Positions 1 through 13,000 of a stretch of 64,000 bases of DNA are shown piece after piece. The notes beneath the pieces were generated by a model. It was not told the origin of the DNA. It searched no databases and saw only the letters and a program-made list of their open reading frames with translations. This DNA is from Amphiura filiformis (Eukaryota > Echinodermata > Ophiuroidea > Amphilepidida > Amphiuridae), in assembly GCF_039555335.1 (NCBI RefSeq), contig NC_092628.1, forward strand, positions 79,176,713 to 79,240,712. Reading direction: 5' to 3'. Position numbers and translations under genes: made by a program. Numbering within the stretch: the stretch's first letter is position 1; each line of letters starts with the position of its first letter.

Positions 1-1315
1 TGAAAATAAATGACTAGATGCATAGTTATTGGCCCTATTTACTTTTATTTCCATTTTATTTTCAATATTGGGGCCAATTTGACTTTCAAGCCTTCCGAAT
101 TCGGCACATTTGCACTACATGCAATCATAAGAAAATGGTCAACTTTGGGCTTGTCATTTTATATGAAGTCAACCTATACAATTACTGGGACTTAGCAAAG
201 TTGTAATTTAAGACTAGTAGTTATATAAAAGTGATATTTTATAAATTTTGAAGGTGGACCACATCGACTTTGGGCCCCCTGAAAATGTTGAATTTGCAAT
301 AAATTTCATCTTCATGAGGGCGCTGTTCGAAATGTAAATGAGTTGTGACCTCAATTTTTTGGATATGCATTGTATTTATCCTATATATAGCATCAGTGAC
401 AAAAAAAAAAAAAAAATCTGACCAAAAATGTGAATTTAAGGGGCTAAACTTGCCAGTTTACAAAACATTGCATTTTTCTTGCATATTTAATGACCCCGTG
501 ACACAACACGCAATTACAGAAATTTTTATTTTTATTTTTGACAAATTGGGCATGCAGTTAGTGTGTACACAAAGTTTCAGACCTCTATCTCTTTTTATAA
601 AGAAGGCACAGCCTCCCAAAGATGAAATTTGTTTAAAGGGCAACTTTTGGGTCCAAATTTAGAACCCCCTACTCCAACTTTAAATTGCTGCCACAGAAAA
701 TCCGTAAGAGATACAGACCTCAAATTTGCAGGTTTTTAATATTTTTACAGGTACAACATATGACTAAAATATAAAGCAAATCTGAGGGGGTCAGGTGGGG
801 CGACTCCTTGATTTCATATGGAGTGACCCACAGAGAGTACTTTAAATGTAGCTTGTACCGTTTTCGTGTGGCATTCTTCAGAAGTGAGCGGTCCGTTTAC
901 CAAAATTTTCGGTCAAATCTCCATTCAATTAACACGGGAGTTGGCTAGCTATGCCTTGCCCTCACTCACTATTTTACCAAAGTACCAAATTTCTGAACAT
1001 CTAACCTATAGCTGTAATTTTAGGTCATGTACTTTTAATATTGGCCGGTTAACCCTAACCCTAACCCTACCACAATATACTGCCGGCCATTTTGAAAAAG
1101 TCCACTGAACCAATGTAGATACCTTTTATGCAAAAAAACCCGGCAAAAAAGCTTTCCGGATTCGGTTTCAGCAGCCAAAATGGCTATAGAATCCACTCGT
1201 CTAATAAATGATTTGCAAAAATGCTATCATTTGCCCAGGTACGGTATTGTGCAAAATTTTACTAAACAGCAGAGTAAAATCTTTCCCTTACTCAACACCG
1301 GGTAATTTTACTCAA
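1..1315. other. No gene recognised
   Basis: AT-rich sequence with one A15 run near 401-416. An open frame at 345-662 has no recognisable protein character. A three-copy telomere-like run lies at 1051-1070. Confidence 0.5.
1051..1070. repeat. Short interstitial telomere-type repeat
   Basis: Three consecutive CCCTAA units, the complement of the animal telomere repeat TTAGGG. Too short to show chromosome-end proximity. Confidence 0.6.
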
Positions 1316-1319
1316 TTCA

Positions 1320-1540
1320 TGTGATGTTTGGTTTATAATGTGATTTTTGGTTTACATTGTGATATTTTGGTTTAAAATGTGATTTTTGATCAAAAAATTA
1401 GTTTTTGGTCTAAAATGTGCTTTTTGATCAATAATTAGATTTTTTGTTGGTCAAAAATCAAAATGTGACTTTTGGTCAAAATTAATGTGATTTTTGGGTT
1501 GGAAGGTGTTTTGGTCAAAATGTGATTTTTTTTTTTGTAT
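1320..1540. repeat. Degenerate tandem repeat, ~20-25 bp units
   Basis: Repeated variants of AATGTGATTTTTGGTTTA / TTTTTGATCAAAA run through the stretch with drift and small indels. Confidence 0.7.
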
Positions 1541-1845
1541 GTATGATTTGTTTTCCTTTTCTAAAACATCTTGTTTTAAAATTGGGAAACAAATGATAAT
1601 GACGTAGATATTCATTTGTTTTATACACATTACCCTAAAAAAATGCGGACAGTCCTATATTGCATAATATGTATTTCGATTGAACATCTGCATTTTGTAC
1701 CATTCAAAGAACAGTAGTTTTAGCTAGTAGTAACTATACAGTTAATATTGATGAGAATTTCAATAATATGATATTGGAATTAAATTCATAGTCCCTCTTT
1801 AAAAATAAAATGTTATCAATTTCAGACAATTGAGGCCCGATTTAA

Positions 1846-2189
1846 GGGGGTAAAACACACATAGCCAATTTTGTGCCTATTTTAAAATTTTTCTCAAAAA
1901 TTATAGCGTATTGGTGAAAAGTAAGACATGTATATTATAGGGACAAGGATTACAACTACTGCACTGAAAATTCAGCAACTCAAGCCAAGTAGTTATTGAT
2001 TTATTGATCAAATATTGGGTTTCCCTCATTTTTGACTGTAACTCCACAACTGCTGTCTGTGCTGAAATAAAATTTCCAGTGCAGTAGTTGTAGTCCTGCC
2101 CTGTAATATACATATCTTACTTGTCACCAATGCGCTATAATTTTGGAGAAAAAAAAAAATAGGCAAACAAAATTGGCCAGGGGTGTAAA
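1846..2189. mobile_element. Foldback element, family F1, copy 1
   Basis: Arms of about 130-150 bp are inverted around an asymmetric centre. The left arm includes CCAATTTTGTGCCTATTTT and the right arm its complement, followed by GGCCAGGGGTGTA. A second copy with the centre in opposite orientation lies at 36829-37175. No transposase is visible, so it is probably a non-autonomous MITE. Confidence 0.75.
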
Positions 2190-2204
2190 CTATTCAGGAA
2201 AGTT

Positions 2205-3262
2205 AAAATGAGAAAGAATCCTCACTTTGCAGTTTTTTATGTTTCTTATTATTTTGTGATGATAAAAGTAAGGATATTTTAACACTTTAGAAATTTCTCG
2301 TTTGTTATGTTTCTTATTACTTTGTGAGGAAAAGTAAGGAATTTTTGTATTACTTTGGAAATTTTTCACTTGTTATCATCATGTTTTGTGATGACAACAG
2401 TGAGAATTATTTTCATCATTTCGCCAACTTCTCATTTGTTATGTTTAACGTTTCTTATTATTTTGTGAGGAAAAAGTGAGGATTTTTTATCACTTTGGAA
2501 TGTTTTCATTTGTTATATTTCTTATTATTTTGTGATGAAAAAAGTTGTTCATTACGACGCCAATTTTTCATTCATTTTTTAAAATTATTTTGTGATGAGG
2601 ATTTCTATCACATTCGAAATATAATTAGATATGGCACGATTTGGGGAGAAATTTTGGCACCTATTTTTTGGACATCATAATAATTCATCACTTTTTTCAT
2701 CACTTTGAAAACAATATTACAAAATGCAATCAAACAATATCAAGGCATGGAATAATAATATTAAATTTCTCAATCCATGGGCTTAAAGCAACATTGTAGG
2801 CCTACATTATACAGAAAATTTAAAAAAATCCGAAGTAATTTCAAAATCTTTTTTTCATACAAAATAATGTGAAACGTAACAAATGAAAAATTTGCGAAGT
2901 GATGAAAAAATCCTCACTTTTGTCATCACAAAATGATAGAAAACATTAAAAATCAAAAATATAAAAGTAGTAAAAAATCCTCACTTTTTTTTCACCAGAA
3001 AAATATAAGAAACATAATAAATAAAAATTTGCAAAGTTATGACAAAATTCTCACTTTTTCCTCACAAAATATTAAAAGACATAAAAAATTCAAAATGTGC
3101 AAAGTGATGAAAAACTATCACTTTTCCTCACAAACTATAAATAAGAAACATAACAAATGAAAAAAATTACAAAGTGATAAAAATCCTCACTTTTTCCTCA
3201 AAAAATATTAATAAGAAACATACCAAATGAAAATATTACAAAGTGATAAAAATTTCAGGTTG
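2205..3262. repeat. Two opposed arrays of a ~70-75 bp AT-rich repeat
   Basis: From about 2205 to 2620 several degenerate units read TTTGTTATGTTTCTTATTA then TTTGTGAGGAAAAAGTGAGG. From about 2870 to 3262 the same unit occurs as its reverse complement (CCTCACTTTTTCCTCACAAA, AAGAAACATAACAAATGAAA). The ~250 bp between is unrelated. Overall it is a large imperfect palindrome of tandem repeats. Confidence 0.8.
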
Positions 3263-4014
3263 GTACAATTTGTGACCCTAACTTCTCATACCCGACTTTT
3301 CAACCTAAAAATTTCAGCCAATATGGTACATATTTTCTAATGATTTAAGCAAAATATTTTTTTTTAATTCTCAAAAACCCAACTTAACTAAACTTCAAAT
3401 GTGTATCCATTATTTAAATTCAATCAATCCCGGAAATTAAGCATGTTATTAAAACCCTAAGCCACGATGGGTAGATTTGTTTTTGATTACCCAGATCAGC
3501 TATAATGCGTATAAAGGCTACTGCATGGAGGTGAGGTTTATGACCAAGAAATGTAAATATTGACTTTCCCTCTGTGTGTGTCATCACATGAACAATTACG
3601 TAATCGTATTGACTTTTGTTGAACCATGGTTGAACTTGTTAAAAGGTCAGTGAACTCATCATCACTCCTGCCAGAGACCATTTTCTCGGGGTGCCCTGTG
3701 CAAGGCAACATGATTCAGCTTTGGCCCTTCAGATCTGTAACCTAACTTTTCCAAGCTGTCCCAAAAAATCTCTTTCCCCGTGAAAATTTGCTATCAATGC
3801 TAAAATGCGACGGGGGATACCGGAGCCAGGGGCCAAAATTTCCACATCGCATCGTTCAACTAAAAACATTAATTACCAGGACAAATGCGCGCGAAAAAAT
3901 TGCAATGAACAAAATAATCATGTGCCATAAAATCGTGCCAAAGCCCACCCCTATAGCCAAAGTCATCCTTAAAGAACTAATATCACTTTCAAAACATACT
4001 GAATCTTCAATTAT
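3263..4014. other. No gene recognised
   Basis: Non-repetitive by eye within this window. The open frame at 3788-4048 shows no known motif. Confidence 0.4.
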
Positions 4015-4150
4015 TAGGGGGGCTGAAAAATATGTAGGGGGGTTATAAAATTTTGGAGTTCTGAATATAGGGGATTCAAAAGTTTTGGGTGTATGAAGAG
4101 GGAGGTTAAAAAGTTTTTGTGCACTTAGAGGGGGGCTGTAAAAACTTTAG
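4015..4150. repeat. Degenerate G-rich repeat
   Basis: About four copies of a ~30 bp pattern: a run of G followed by CTGAAAAA/TTATAAAATTTTGG-like sequence. It resembles the G-rich arrays at 6610-6865 and 31440-31945. Confidence 0.55.
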
Positions 4151-4282
4151 CAACATTAGTCAGTCCTGAAGCAAAAAAATAAAGAATAGCCTGCAATATT
4201 TTCGTAAATGTTCCAGTATTAAAAACCAAAACAAAAGTTCATTCCAGATAAGGGTATTTATTTGATACAGTTAACATAATTT

Positions 4283-6520
4283 AACTACGTCCACGCCTAA
4301 ACGCAAAACCTGTTATTTTTGAACTACGTCTGCGCCGACTGCGCCGACATAAAAACCAAGACCTACGGTCCAAACACTGCCGGGAACACTGCATGTAGCA
4401 GCAAAACACTCAAACGCTTCTGGTATCAAACACAAAACAACATACCATCCCAATTCAACTTCAACGGGGACAAATCCCCCTCCAACACTGCGTCCATGCC
4501 CCATTTATAAAATCACCCATTTTAATTACGACCACACACAAAGCCCAAACATGCTAAATTTCGACTACGTCTGCGCCGACATTAAACCAGGACCTATACT
4601 TTGTCCAATTTACATGTACCAACAACAAATTCAAACACTATCAAACACAAAACAACATCTTGTAGGCCTACTCCTTCAACGCCATTGTGGGACAAATCCC
4701 CCCGCAACACTGCGTCCACGCTCCATTTTTAAAATCACCACTTTTAACTACGTCCACGCCCAAACGCAAAATCTGCCATTTTCAACTACGGCTGCGCCGA
4801 CTGCGCCGACTTAAAACCAAGACCTATGTCCAACATACTGTTCATGTACTGCCAGTCTGCCACCACATTCACACACAATTTAACATATTATACTAATTCA
4901 ACATCATGGGCACAAATCCCCCAAACACTATGTCCCATTCATAAAATCACCAATTTTATCCACGTCCAAGCCCAAAGCCCAAACCTGTTAATTTTCAGCT
5001 ACACACTAAAAACTACGGGGTTATATTTTCCGTGGTCATTTTGAATTGACCACGTTTGGGGTTGTTTTGACCCTTCAAGGGGGTTGTACTGTTTTAATTT
5101 GACCACATTCACGAGGTCATTTTAGCCACGACGAACGTGGTCAAAAACTTAGTGGTCATTTTGCCGATACCATCGCGCATTGATATCAGTTTCAATCTTC
5201 CGCTTTGAAAATCTCAATTCATAAATGAGTTTAAACATGAGCTGCAATTAATGTTTGTTGATTAATAAATAAAACTAATTTTTTGACTGAAGTTACCCAA
5301 TTTGTCAACTTTATAATGACTTGCATTTCGGAACTATTTGCACACACGGTGTGCATCGGCTCACGTGGTCACATCAGCGCCATATTTGTTCTGATTGTGC
5401 AGCTCAGCGGATTGTCGTGTGCTTGTCTGCATGATGGAATATGAAAAGTTAGTTGAAAAGTGAGACTGCAAGGATGCATAGACCCTTGTCTATGCACGCA
5501 GATTCATTCAATTTCATGCTGTCGTGGCTGGTGTCTTGGCTGCAGTTGTTATAAGCTTATATCATGTAAGCTTATAATATGTGAACTGTCATAGGCGATG
5601 ACTGACTGTGTGTGAGTGTGATACACAGATGCATTTTGCAGTTTGCTGTTTATGTAATGCTTTCTCTGTGCAGAAACACACTTATGTCCTGGTGGGACCA
5701 GCATGACCATAGGCCTACTAAAAAAATCCAAACAACCCCTAAATGTGGTTATTGAGTAACCCTATAAAACAACCCTTTTAAATGGGTCATTTCATTTGAC
5801 CCCGAAATGAGGTCATTAAGTAACCCAATAAGGCAACCCTTTTGAAGGGGTCATTTCATTTGACCCCAAAATGTGGTAATATTTTGACCCCAATGGGGTT
5901 ACTATTTGACCCAAATACGTAGTCATTGCAATGACCCCGACCAATGGGGTCAAAATGACCCCGTTAGTGGTATGGTGTTTAGTTGATAACTATGCTGGGG
6001 TCAAAAATGACCCCGTTTGGGTCATTTTTGACCCCGGTAGTTTTAAGTGTGTACGTCTGCGCCGACTACGCCGACATAAAAACTAGACATATAATTTGTC
6101 CTAGTAGGCCTATACATGTACCAACAACTAATTCAAATACAATCACACAAAAAAATACCACATCTTGAACTCCTTCAACGGTATAACGGGGACAAATCCC
6201 CCACAATACTACGTCCACGCCCCATTTTTAAAAACCTGTCAATTTTCAACTACGTCTGCGCCGACTGCGCCTTGTTAAAACCGACACCTAGGGCCTATAG
6301 GCCTACTCCCGAGTAGTACCAGCAAACATACTTCCTTTGTTTCATCTGCAACTTAAATAATGCATCTACGCTGCATTGATCAACCCGCCAATTTAAACTG
6401 CGTCCACGTCAAACGCCAACTCTGTCGGTTTTTTGACTACGTCTGCGCCAACTGCGCCCACAAAAAAAACCAAGACCTATACTTAGTCTCCAGAATAACA
6501 CACTCACAACATTACCATAC
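4283..6520. repeat. Satellite array, ~190-240 bp units, interrupted by a transposon
   Basis: Units are marked by ACTACGTCTGCGCCGACTGC near 4323, 4564, 4785, 6249 and 6436, with one more unit split at 5001/6052. Each also carries AACTACGTCCACGCC, AAGACCTA, and a GGGGACAAATCCCCC hairpin in most units. The array is cut by the element at 5002-6051 and resumes in phase after it. Confidence 0.85.
5002..6051. mobile_element. ~1.05-kb TIR element inserted in the satellite
   Basis: The left end CACACTAAAAACTACGGGGT and the complement of the right end (CACACTTAAAACTACCGGGG) form ~20-bp terminal inverted repeats. Both sides are flanked by TA, and removing the element restores the satellite unit. Subterminal regions carry many GGGTCA/TGACCC motifs in both orientations. 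No transposase frame is seen, so it is non-autonomous. A TA target site suggests Tc1/mariner-like mobilisation, but that is inference. Confidence 0.8.
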
Positions 6521-6609
6521 ACAAATCATTAAAACAGAATACCCCACTCAAGCACAAAACACCCTATTCCAATACATACAAACATGTTACAACTTTATAC
6601 AACTATACC

Positions 6610-6865
6610 CCCGAGAGGGGTATTCTGTAGTCGTATTATCCGTATATCATATGGTAAGACAATTTAAGGTTTTAAATTCGGGTTCCCCAAAATCTTGCAT
6701 GTGTAAGGGGGAGGCAAAGATTTTTTGCACGCCAAGGGCGGGGGGCAAAGCATTTTTGGCATATCGAAAGGGATTTTTTGGCACGGCCAAAGGGTGGGCA
6801 AGCGATTGTTGGCAGACCATTTGGAGAATTCACCACCCCGGGGTACAGATAATTAATATTGCACC
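6610..6865. repeat. G-rich repeat, family G, copy 1
   Basis: Shares GGTAAGACAATTTAAGGTT-like, GGGGCAAAGATTTTTTGG and GAGAATTCACCACCCCGGGG blocks with 31699-31945. The inner part is a short tandem of G-run plus CAAAGATTTTTTGGCA. Confidence 0.7.
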
Positions 6866-6975
6866 ACCCGTAAGCTACTAGTAGCTTCAAATCGTAAATC
6901 GTCAGTCGATCTGCAAATAAAATTAAGAAAAGATTCTTTCGTCGTGACGCACACTCTCTGAGCCTAAATATTGCC

Positions 6976-7001
6976 AGGTCAGAGGTTGAGGTCAGAGGTC
7001 A
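6976..7001 (+). promoter_or_regulatory. AGGTCA half-site cluster with a perfect DR1, upstream of TTC23
   Basis: Four tandem half-sites lie 86-111 bp before the TTC23 start codon: AGGTCA, one base, AGGTTG, then directly AGGTCA, one base, AGGTCA. The last pair is a perfect DR1, the type of site bound by RXR heterodimers, HNF4 and COUP-TF (established knowledge). Whether it is used here is inference. It sits where the promoter or 5' UTR is expected. Confidence 0.45.
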
Positions 7002-7086
7002 CATTTCATCGTCAAGTAAAATTTTGGGTTGTTTACATCGTTTGTGTGTAATTTAGTGCCTACGTTTTATGAGATATTGACAGAAA

Positions 7087-10000
7087 ATGAGCACTGAATC
7101 CGATTATTCGGATTCAGAGCAATCTGACCATGGGTCTGGAGGTAAGGCAGACGTAGGAGGATTGGGTCTAGCGATTGTAGATATTCCAACAGGGAACGAT
7201 TCATCATCGCCGCCACTTTCGCCTGCCAAGTCAAGACAACGAAGTGATTCGGAGTGAGTGTTTTTGTTTTTACAATTAACTTTAATATCATGAATATGTG
7301 AAATATTGGCTGTAAAATACCATATGTTCGTGTTATAACTAGGTACAATGTACATTGCTGCTGTGACTAAGGATACTGAGTTTGTTGATTGAAGGAGATT
7401 GAGATTATATTTTAATTTTGAAAAAGTACCATATTATTTTTTCCAGATTTCCTTTTACGCCAGTCGTCCAGCGCATATTATTTTCTATAAGGTCCTATGC
7501 ACACGCTTGACATTGCGCACATATACGCGATGGTTAACGCATAAAGGGAATCCTGAATAATTGTATAATCTAAAACTACAGCATTGTTTTGCAAAAGTGC
7601 CATACTAACGCTTACTTTCCTATTTGGAGAGGTGAGGATGTCAATTTTGACATCCTTGTCTGTTTACAAACAGGAAGGTAGACAAAAGACCTGTCACAAC
7701 CGTTCCGGTTGTCTAAACACTCAAGTATCAGAAGGATGGTCCACAATAGAGTGATTCACACAATTTTTATGAATAGGAATTAATTTAAAAAGCTGTCATA
7801 CATTGTACATAGAACCACATAATATAGCTAGTTTGCCATCAAGATTTTGAAGATCATGTCAGTAAATAAATATTTTGTTCTGGTTCTGGGACTGATTATT
7901 TGGACTATACTACAGATAGGTATCCCAGGCAAACCTTAGTTAACACATTTGCTAGTCAGCGAAATTCGCCGAGACCGGGGTCCAAACACAATCAATGCAT
8001 ATTTACATAGAAATTTGAATTTTTTTTTTCGAGAACAGGTCGGTGAAGGAAACCTACATAAATATGTTTTCTATACTTCACTTGACCCAAATTTATGATT
8101 TTTTATGGTGATGAGCCACTCGCTCATGGAATTTTAGAGGGATTTTTATAGCAGTTCCATTAAAAAAAGCTGCTATTGCCATGAGACTAAGATCTAGAAA
8201 CACCCCTAAATGCTGTTTTGGGGAATTTTGCTAGCAGAATCTTTTTTGATTAAAGTCAATCTTTGACAAGATGTAACTTTGTTACGGAAAGTGCTATGAC
8301 AAAAATGTTTTCAGTTTTGGCTTTACTCAAGGGCTTTAATTTGATACCGTATGTAAAATGATGCAGTTTGATGGCAAATTGAATTTACCTAGCATACCTA
8401 CTACAGAGATGTAGGGTTTTTAATATTTTTAAACTCTTATTTAATGGATCTACTAAATAGGGTTTTTAATAGGTAGGCCTACAGGTAGTTAGTGAAGGCA
8501 CAATGTATCTGAAAATTTTATCAATAATCAAAATAAATGTGGCCTATAAAAATGACATCATTTGAGGATGATATTTACCTAATTTTATAGTGAAAACAAA
8601 TACATACAAAAAAAAAGAGCTTAAAAATCTACAACTAGCAAAAAAATTCATTCACCAACTTGCAAGAAATAGCTGCAGATCAGTGGCTGAGAATTGGAAC
8701 TGTTTTGTTGATGCTGGACAATGTATTTTCTGAAGATTTTTGGCAGGAAGTTGAGTGAATAATTGATTATTTGAAGCAAGATGTTACCAAGGCTCTTATA
8801 GCATGATGGCAGGAATCCATATCTATGAATTCATGGCAAATTCTCCACATGTTTTTAGCATGAAAATTAATTGAAAAATGTGATGACATGTGAATGACTC
8901 CAAAAATGAATGCAAGGCTACGAATGTTATCTGAACTGCAGGAAATTTTTTTGTAGATCCAATGGTTGATTCAACAGGTGGCATATTTTTGTTGATTGAT
9001 TGATTTCCCCTCCCCCCCCCAAAAAAAAAATTAGGTCTTTTTGGGAAAATGTATCTACAATATGAAAGGTCAAAATTTTCAATTGATCATCGACTTTTCC
9101 TGCCAGCTACACTTTAAGTACATAGCATTAGATTTATAAAGTTTACTTCGAGGACTGTTATATATCAAAAATTTTAAAAATATCAAATGGTAATAATTTG
9201 TCATAAAATTTGTATTATATCGCGAGTTTCAAAAAAGTAAAATTATTTGATATCAGAAGGACATTCTTTGTATTTTGAATGCATATCAAATGTCTGATGT
9301 GCTCTCATGTCCCACAAAAATACTGTCGAAACGCTCATACCAGAGCCTTTAAATGTGATCAATAATAATATATTCTGTCAACATGTGTTTTCACAGATCA
9401 GACCATTCCTTCTCAGATGAATATTCTGGCTCGGAACTTTCAACTCAAAGAAGTGACAGAACTCCAAGTCCTACAAGACAGAAGAAGTCAAAGGTGAAGC
9501 TAAAAGATGGTACTACCTTGGATCTTACTCCTCCTGAGGATCTCCTTCCCAATGCTGAGAAGAGAGCCAGAAGGCATATAAAGCATGAAGAGGTAGGGAA
9601 TTAAAAAAGACAAACTGTGAAATACAGTCTTGTTATACTGGAAGGTAATTCAGTTTGTCATGCTGAGGCCCAGAAATAAAATTAAGGTTGAGTGTGACCT
9701 TTAATGTAAAGAGAATTAAAGAGGAATTTTTGTTTTGAGACAGCTTACAATATACATGTAGGCAGGGCCAGCATTGGTTTATTCCAGTTGAAATCCATAC
9801 ACCCCTATGGAAGACATGTTGTGCTTTATCTCCCACACAGGGGTGTATATTTCAAATGGACTCATCTCATACAGTTTAGGTAATCCCATTTGAAATTCAC
9901 ACTCCCTGTTTGGGAGATTAAGGTCATGTATTCCATAGGGGTGTTTGGGTTTCAACTGATATAGCCCATTTTGTGAAGTGGATGCTGGCACATACTATTT

Positions 10001-13000
10001 ATTACATTATATTATTGCATACTGGTTTTGTAATAAATATTCAAATATTCTTTGTGTCATTAAAACTTGTTTGTTTTTGTGTGTTATTGATTTGGAGTAA
10101 CTATGCAAGACACTGCTATCCATTGCTTTGTAATGATATCAAATGATGCCCCAAACAATTTTTTCAATCCTACATCCAAGCAAGAAAGGTAACTAACATG
10201 TTACTAATATATCATGATAACTTCTAAAATAGATGTAAAAATTACTAGTTTCTCCTAATGCTTCCCACCACTTACATTTTCTTACAAGTAGGTATGGAAG
10301 AAAGTATTAGGACAATGCAACCACCCTGTAGGTTTTACCAAGGATTCTCGAGTACTAATATACTATAGGATAAGCCACTCGTTTGCGCAAATGAAGTCAG
10401 TCATTCAGCCTATGCGCCTTCATGCATGTGATGGCATAGCTGTACCCAAATGCGTGTAGGAGTGTATAACCTGTGGAAGAGATGATGCAATGTTTACGTC
10501 ATCGTTTCCAAAAAAAAAAATTAAATGGCGAAAAAGCGGCGAACATTTGGTCGAATCTTTCTATTACTATCATATCGTGAAAAACCAAATAGCTGAGGAG
10601 TTAGCTCAATATGCTAGGAAAATATTCTGTTCGATGACCCTATGACGAGACTGGCTAAATAAGCTGTATTTTTTCTGGAAAGGGTCCGAAAAATTGGCAG
10701 TCGATGGGCGCCATCTTGGATAAATTTGGTGTACTGAAAATGCCCAGCAACTGTCAATCAAATACGAACTTGTCAATTGAATATAGGATAAGTCTGTTCC
10801 ACCGTGGCAGAATCGCTAACGTTGTTGTGCGAAACGTCTTGTCGTAAATTTTAGGCTAAAGTGCCTGAGCGTTACCAGGGCGTTACTAGGTGTACTGAAA
10901 AAGCCTAGCAACCGTCACTCAAACTGCCGATGTGTCAATTAAGTTGCCGTAAAGTGACTTCAATTTTTATACAGGGTTTGAATACGAGTGTCACAGCCCT
11001 GGTTTTACTTCAGAACACACCCCAGCATATATCAACATACAATTTGCTTGCAGAGAATAACAGCCTTTGTTTTTTCTGATTAGCTTATTCAATCATCAGA
11101 CAATCATAATAACAAACTGGTAATCTGATTGACCAATTATGCATCAAAGCTGCACTCTGTTCTCGTGAAGGGTCTCAAAAGGACTACAAAGCTCTGTCTA
11201 TGTCGCTCATTAACAAAGCATGTGCATCAATCAGAGCAAAAGAGGGCTATTCTTATATAGAAGCTAGTTAGAAATAATATCAAAATTATGATTTCTATTT
11301 TCTTTTTCACCTAGGTGTCTGATGCTATTTACGAATTAACAAAATGTACAGCATTAGCCAGACTGGTGTATGGGGATGACAATTGGAAGTTAGCAGAAAG
11401 TCACACAAACCTGGCATATGCTTACTTAACACTTAAAAGTAAGAAAAATTATTCCATACTTTTTGGTGGTTACCACTATTATAAACCAAAGCAAATCAAG
11501 GTAGTGGCAAATCTTAACTAATTTCCATTTCAAGTTAAAATTTTCAAATTGGTACTTAAATAAAAGGGTTGAGCATATAAGAGATTACAAATTCAACATA
11601 ACAAATGGTCATTACCATACAATTTCATAAAAATACCACCATGCCTTTATGCTTGTAGAAGTGGCTCATATTTTAGCAAGTTGTGGTGATAAGCGGGTCA
11701 TTTTGAAATAGCATAAATGTGTGATTTTTAATGGTTTGTGGCATCCTCTGATGCTTTCAACTTTTTAATTTTCTGTTTGAAGAAAAAAAGAGAATATAAG
11801 TGTTATTTAAAACTCTTTATTTCTTGTTTGCCTTTCTTCGAGCCTCTTTATCAATCTGTTTTCTTTAATATTAAAGAGTTTCATTTGTAGGATTGTTTCA
11901 TACGATTGGTGATTTTTTGGTAGACAAATTCAGAAAAATTGTACTCACTTTCTGAGCTTTCGATGACCGGTTATGCCATCTTGATCACAGATGTCCAGGC
12001 TCACTGCACTTCCCACCATGGGACTTGGTAGTTTCATTCCCATAGGTTCTTGATTGTTTTGTTTAAGATTTGATTTGTGAACTGATTTTTCACTTTCCTT
12101 TCCATAATTTTCTGTTGTCACTTTTTTGTTTAAAAATGTCATTGTCTCTGCTTTGCATTTGTAGTTATAAAAAAGTGCACTAAAGTAACAGTGATATTTG
12201 GTTTATAAATTGTACAGATTTGCCAGTGCAAGCTCAGTACCATGCAGACATAGCTAAGAACATCATGTTGTCTGGTCTACATACCTCGGATTCAAGCAGC
12301 TCTAAGGCAGAATTACTACTCATGCTGGTCAAGATGTACTATGTGTTAGGAAGGGCCTTCACCATTCTTAAGAAATATCCTTATGTTTGAAGTTGTTGTG
12401 ACTTTTAATTATCTGAGAGACATTGTATGTGAAGAGGGGTTGTCATGTTGGTCACAAATGGTAAAAAAGTGACATAATAATTGTAAATGTGTTAATGAAG
12501 GTTTGGTATAGCATTGTTTCAGACAATTTTTGAATATGAACATTCTATAATCTAAGAGTATGACGGATCATCAATGATCATCTGAAGGTGTTTTATAAAT
12601 GGGTAAAATAAACAATCATTGGTTGAAACAAAATGTGCACTATAAGTATAAGTGATAGTAATTATGTATAAATCTTCAAACTTGATGAACCTATTTCCAA
12701 TAAGATGCTGTGTTCGATACCATATCATTCCTGGGATGAGTTTTACTGTGACTGTATTTCCTTAACTGATATATTTACATACCCTGAATCTGAGCAGAAT
12801 CTAATGAAAGCAGAGAAGGTATCAGATGAAAGAAAGAAACTTGGACGATCAGAAGGCACAGAGAAAATTGACTTGGATATCAAGATAGCAATAGCAATGG
12901 CAAAGTAAGTAGTAAAATAGGTTTTGGCATCACAGAACTATTGTAATAATTTCATACACTCTTAGATAGGAACGCGTATTACTTGTTGCTCGATAAATTA

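Noticed and set aside
345-662. 105-codon open frame on the plus strand
   Set aside because: Passes through an A15 run and has no recognisable motif or splice context.
1051-1070. Telomere end
   Set aside because: Only three repeat units embedded in ordinary sequence.
1901-2113. Open frame similar to one at 36796-37178
   Set aside because: The similarity is explained by both lying in the F1 foldback element; frames are not preserved in full.
2205-3262. CRISPR-like regularly spaced repeats
   Set aside because: Eukaryotic context, units degenerate and contiguous without uniform unique spacers.
6360-6881. 173-codon open frame on the plus strand
   Set aside because: It runs through satellite units and the G-rich repeat, and its reading has no domain-like pattern.
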